64,000 nt of DNA. It comes from Glycine soja. Lineage: Eukaryota > Streptophyta > Magnoliopsida > Fabales > Fabaceae. Under the pieces are notes generated by a model that was not told the DNA's origin, searched no databases, and saw nothing but the letters and a program-made list of their open reading frames with translations. The stretch covers positions 7,752,501 to 7,816,500 of the forward strand of contig NC_041005.1 of assembly GCF_004193775.1 (NCBI RefSeq), written 5' to 3'. Shown in pieces: positions 59,783 through 64,000 of this stretch; positions within the stretch are counted from its first letter, which is position 1; each line of letters begins with the position of its first letter. The translations under genes were made by a program, and so were the position numbers.

Positions 59783-60113
59783 CTATTTTATTAATGGTGA
59801 CGAACAAAAGTTAACATTCGATTATATCTGTTGTATTTTTTACAGTTTCGATGATTAAATTTTATATTTTCATCTTTCATAAACACATTTGTTAGCAAAG
59901 TGAAAATGTGAAAAGTCAATCAAATACTATATGATAAATATGTCCATATATTGACAATTAGAGATAATCACGTTGAAAATCATTTCAGTGACAAATTCGT
60001 TTTTCTCTGTGTCACGTAAACTATTTTATTAACGCGTGACGGACAAAAATCAACAGTCGAATATATTTATCGCACTTTTTATATTTTTAAGAATTAAATT
60101 TTTGAAAGAAAAT
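59783..60113. repeat. Degenerate direct repeat, ~247-bp offset
   Basis: CTATTTTATTAATGGTGACG at 59783 and CTATTTTATTAACGCGTGAC at about 60030 are each followed by a GACAAA(A)GT..AACA..TCGA(T/A)TATAT stretch and a GAATTAAATTTT-like end. Confidence 0.5.
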
Positions 60114-61391
60114 AAATAAATAAAGTGTTAGTTAGTCCTTGAACTCTCAACCATTACGTACATGTAGAATTTAAATTTGAAAAAAAAATCATATATCCCA
60201 TTTTTTCCATAACACACTATATATGCTAATTTTGAAACACTCTGCTCTCAAGCATTCTATAAATATATAAATGCGATTATCAATTATTCCAGATCATGTT
60301 AGGGGAAATAATTAATATTGTTTATACATCTTCAGAATACTTTATCTTTGATAATTATTTGAACTATAGATGTTAAGACAAATGCATCTGCTTTTGTCTA
60401 TAGCCACGTACCAAATGAAAACATTATAGTCTCGAATGGGGTTCTTTCAGGTATATAAGTATATAATAATCCTCAATAATTAATTAATGGAATATTTTAG
60501 TTCTGTGGTACATGTTAACCAAATTAAAGATAATAACTAATACTAAATGATAGAGTAACATGACCAAACACCATCTACCTTTTTGACTAACAGCAAGCTG
60601 TTTAAAAAATATGGATATCATAGGATCTAAAACATCTTATGTAGTTTAATAATCAGTTTTCTTTTTCAACCTAAATCAGAAATAAGAGATGCGCAACTGT
60701 AATTAAAGGGAGCATAATTCGTGCCAATGATTGGCATGTGACACGATAGTCAAGATTGGCAGGTTAATCACCAAATAAAAAACACAAAAATGCTAATCCT
60801 AATTAAAATATCAATATCTTTAACATTAGTCTTTTAAAACTAATTTTAAGCATTGAAAAGTATTAAATTTTTATTAAAAAGTATTTATTATAATGAATAT
60901 CTAAATGTGTAATATTTTTAAAATAAATTTACTGTTTTTACGTGATTAAAGTAATACAAACAATTGAGGTTAATTTTTTTTTTAAAAAAAATATTCGTAG
61001 TTGCATTATGAAAATTGGACCCACTTACAGGTGTTTATCAGAGAAAGCAAGCTGCGTTAGTAGCCCCTACTTCGAGAATGCATATAATTAATGAGATTGT
61101 TAAAGGTTTGTGGGACTTTTAAAGAACTGGATTTGGAGTTCTTGATGCACATGACGCAAATTTGACAAACTCATATGGAAAAGATGCCATCCATCTTGCA
61201 AACTCTAACTTTCTCACATTTTTTCCCCATGTTGGTTATTAAATAATCTACCTGCAAATTGCAGATTAAAATTATATAATATAAAGCTATATGCTTTTAG
61301 CTCACTCCATCAGTAAATAAGTGTGATATTCAGTGGTGAATCCAGGACCCGATCAGGGGACAAATTATTTTTAAAAAAATGAATATTTTGT

Positions 61392-61394
<3 letters not shown>

Positions 61395-61481
<87 letters not shown>
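61395..61481. repeat. (TA)n microsatellite
   Basis: Uninterrupted TA of about 87 bp, the longest in the window. It directly abuts the inverted-repeat element at 61486. Confidence 0.95.
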
Positions 61482-61485
<4 letters not shown>

Positions 61486-61757
61486 AGGTAAAAAAATGTT
61501 TTGTGTTTCTAAAATTTGATCTTAATCTTTCTATAAAATTATTCATTTTTGGTTTCTCAATTTTAAAATACAACACTTTTGATTCTTAAAGTGTCATTTA
61601 ATCACTTTTCGTCCCTAGATAAAAGAATACGTAAAATTATAAATCATTTTGAAAAGTAAAAGTGATGTATGTCCAACTTAAGAGAGGAAAAATGAATAAT
61701 TTTTTTAAAGGAACCAAAATCAAACCGAAAAATTTTAAAGGACTAAAAATATATTTT
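61486..61757. mobile_element. Small MITE-like inverted repeat
   Basis: AAAATTTGATCTTAATC near 61510 and AAAATTATTCATTTTTGG near 61535 have approximate complements AATGAATAATTTTTTTAAAG and CAAAATCAAACC(G) near 61690-61730. The structure resembles other short non-coding inverted-repeat elements of the window. Exact ends are unresolved. Confidence 0.4.
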
Positions 61758-63894
61758 ATCATTTAAAAGAAAATGAAATGAAAAAAAAAATGAATAAGAT
61801 AAAAAAAATTGATGACAACTAAAAACTTAAAAGCAGTAGGTCAAATTATAAAAATAAGGGATGAAAAATAATAACAATACTGGATATATCTTTTATGTTT
61901 TTCACAAAAAGCTACTTCACCTTTGTAATACTCCTGCCTGTCTCAATTATAAACTAAAAAACACATATTTTATACTTATTAAAAAAATTAGTTAATTTCA
62001 TTAAATTATGTTATTTTTAATTAAAAAATAAAATTTTTTAAATTATTATTCTTTGAAATTTGATATAAGAATAAAAAAAGAGTTTATGATCTTATTAAAT
62101 AAAGGATATTTGAAATAAAATATAATTAATTAAAATTCACTTATTTTTAAAATAAAAAATAAAGAAATTTTATTACTTATATTTGACATCTTATAAAATT
62201 CATTATGTTTCACATAATAATGTTTGACTAGTGCATGAATCTTTGAAAGAAAATAATCCTCAGACACGGTCTAAAGCATACCTATTAAATGTTTAGAGAA
62301 AAATAAATTTTACGAGGTGAATAAAGTGTAAATTAAAATTTCTAAAACTATAGTATATAGTTATTCTTTGTCCCTTTCCAAAATCTTTACATCTCATCTA
62401 TTGTTTTGCATTCCATAATTAAGAAAAATGGGCAGCTTAATAGGATCCTTAAGTTCTTATTGATTTCAAAAATATTTTATATTTTATATAAGTAATTGCT
62501 ACTGTTAAGATATTACTTTGTTTTACTTTATTTTATATTTTTAAACATTTATTTGTGAAGGACAAAAAAAATCATATTTTTTACCACTTTTGTTTAAATA
62601 TTTGAAAATAAGAAATCAAGTAAAAGAAAGAAAATGTTTTTACAGTCATAAACTATAAAGCTAGAAAACAAGAACAACAAATGTTATTTGAAGCTAAAAA
62701 GACCCTTATTTTGCTTAAGTGCACTTGTCAATGCGAATGAATTGGATCTGCTTGTTTGTCGCCGATGAATTAATTAGTCGTAAAGCACTTAAATGGCCGC
62801 CACTACCATAGAAAATAAAACTTATTTATCATACAATTTTTTTCCCAACATATCCATTTTTGTTAAATTCTATTCAATTTTTTTTTTCACTGGTAAAATT
62901 TATGAGTTAAGTATTGCAAACTTTTTATTTTTATTTTTGATTAAGCTATAGCTTTGGTAGCTAGCTAGTCAATTGCAGATTAATAAAAAAAACAAATACG
63001 TATTATTATTATTAATAATAATGGTTTTGGTTTTAATGACACTAATTGGTTGGTGAAGTTGCATTCAAGATATGTTCAGAAAAGAGAAGTGGAAAATACG
63101 TTTTGGAGAAAAATGTAGTAGTTGACAATTAAATTTTAAAAAGTGCTAATCTGTTATGTTAGGATGGGTTTTGAAATGAAAAGTTTTATTTTCGGCTGGT
63201 CGTTGAGACGTTATCAATATTGGGTCACATGCCATGAACTTGTTAATTACACAGAATCCATAACAACCACATATTTTTGGGTAGGGAAATATGAGAATTA
63301 AGTATATAATAAAAATGACCGATCAAATAGTAGAAATAGTTATTATTCTAATAAGTTTTACGCAAACTGTAATGTGCAATGTATGAGACTTTGAACAGTA
63401 CTAGCTAGTTGAATACATAAATGTTGTTCGTCAATAAATTACTATGAAGTTATGTGCACAAATCTATAAGGGGAATACAATTTTCCTACCATAGGCAACA
63501 TCTTTAGTGTACGAAGGGGGAAAAAAGCTTCATAAATGCTGCAGATTACTTTCCCATATCAGTGAAAGATCCAAATGGCTGATAGAATAACGTTTTTTTA
63601 ATTAAAACAAACCCTATAATCCCAAAGTAAAAACATTCAAAACGTTAAAGAATGTGAAATTTCAAATGTTCCACGTTAATAGAATTTGCGGATTGATTTG
63701 GATCAATTTTGAGAAAAAAAACTATTGATCCGATCATTAGAAAACTGCAATTTAATTTATATTTATTTGATTGAAAATAATATCAAAACGGAATCAATTC
63801 ATTCTATTATTTTGTAATTACGATTGGAACAGTTATTTATGCTAATAAAAAAAACAAAGAGAAGAGAATTTTTTAGAATTTAAAATGGAATAAG

Positions 63895-64000
63895 GAAGGT
63901 TATTAAATTTGAAAGTTTAGGTATATTCGTGAAAGGAGTCAATTTCATATAAAATTAATAACAAATTATCTATAAACATTTCAATAATATAATAAAATAA
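63895..64000 (+). mobile_element. Start of a second hAT-like MITE, cut by the window end
   Basis: GAAGGTTATTAAATTTGAAA matches the left end of the element at 49011 (CAAGGTTATCAAATTTGAGA). The similarity continues through AATAACAAATTATCTATAAA and CATTTCAATAATATAATAAA up to the window edge. Confidence 0.65.

Larger units (their letters stand above)
58961..63894. other. AT-rich region without genes
   Basis: No coding exon was recognised. Listed within it are a degenerate direct repeat (59783-60113), a long (TA)n (61395-61481) and a small inverted-repeat element (61486-61757). Confidence 0.55.

Overview
The window is nuclear DNA of a flowering plant. The genes are split by short GT-AG introns, the intergenic DNA is very AT-rich, and much of it is layered transposable elements. 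Codon choice, protein identities and repeat style (LTR elements, LINEs, MULEs) fit a legume such as soybean (Glycine). That assignment is inference, because no species-specific marker was searched.

Four complete protein genes were rebuilt exon by exon, and every junction keeps frame and has GT-AG ends. UFC1 (plus strand, 648-2265) encodes the E2 enzyme for UFM1. PEPCK (minus, 11850-5802, 12 exons, 672 aa) encodes the ATP-dependent gluconeogenic carboxykinase. HEMA (plus, 24442-26683, 3 exons, 539 aa) encodes plastid glutamyl-tRNA reductase, the first committed step of chlorophyll and heme synthesis. A WAV3/EDA40-type RING-VWA ubiquitin ligase (minus, 36963-34605, 759 aa) is the fourth. They do not form one pathway; they are ordinary neighbours in gene-rich DNA. 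A 102-codon ORF (33194-32886) is a weak fifth candidate.

The rest is mobile DNA. Two 1.25-1.3 kb MULE-like elements (4016-5269 and 40256-41539) share the terminal motif GAGTGAATAG, have 9-bp target duplications, and each carries a different gene fragment (HIPP-like and ANTH/clathrin-assembly-like). A 1.7 kb foldback element (22459-24175) ends 266 bp before the HEMA start codon. PEPCK intron 4 holds two nested Tourist-like MITEs. A decayed Ty1/copia element (12451-17540) lies upstream of PEPCK in the same orientation. Three copies of one LTR family occur between 18.8 and 31.3 kb, one of them a clean solo LTR with target duplication GGAGT. From 50.4 to 59 kb a 5'-truncated LINE is split by a Ty3/gypsy element, which is itself split by another LTR and carries an inverted LTR-like repeat.

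From about 41.5 to 50.4 kb and 59 to 64 kb there is no recognisable gene, only AT-rich sequence, long (TA)n tracts, small MITE-like inverted repeats and local tandem duplications. I saw no tRNA or rRNA gene and no CRISPR array. No wholly new biological system is evident. The strongest candidates for a second look are the pair of gene-capturing MULEs, the foldback at the HEMA promoter, and the triple-nested retroelement block.
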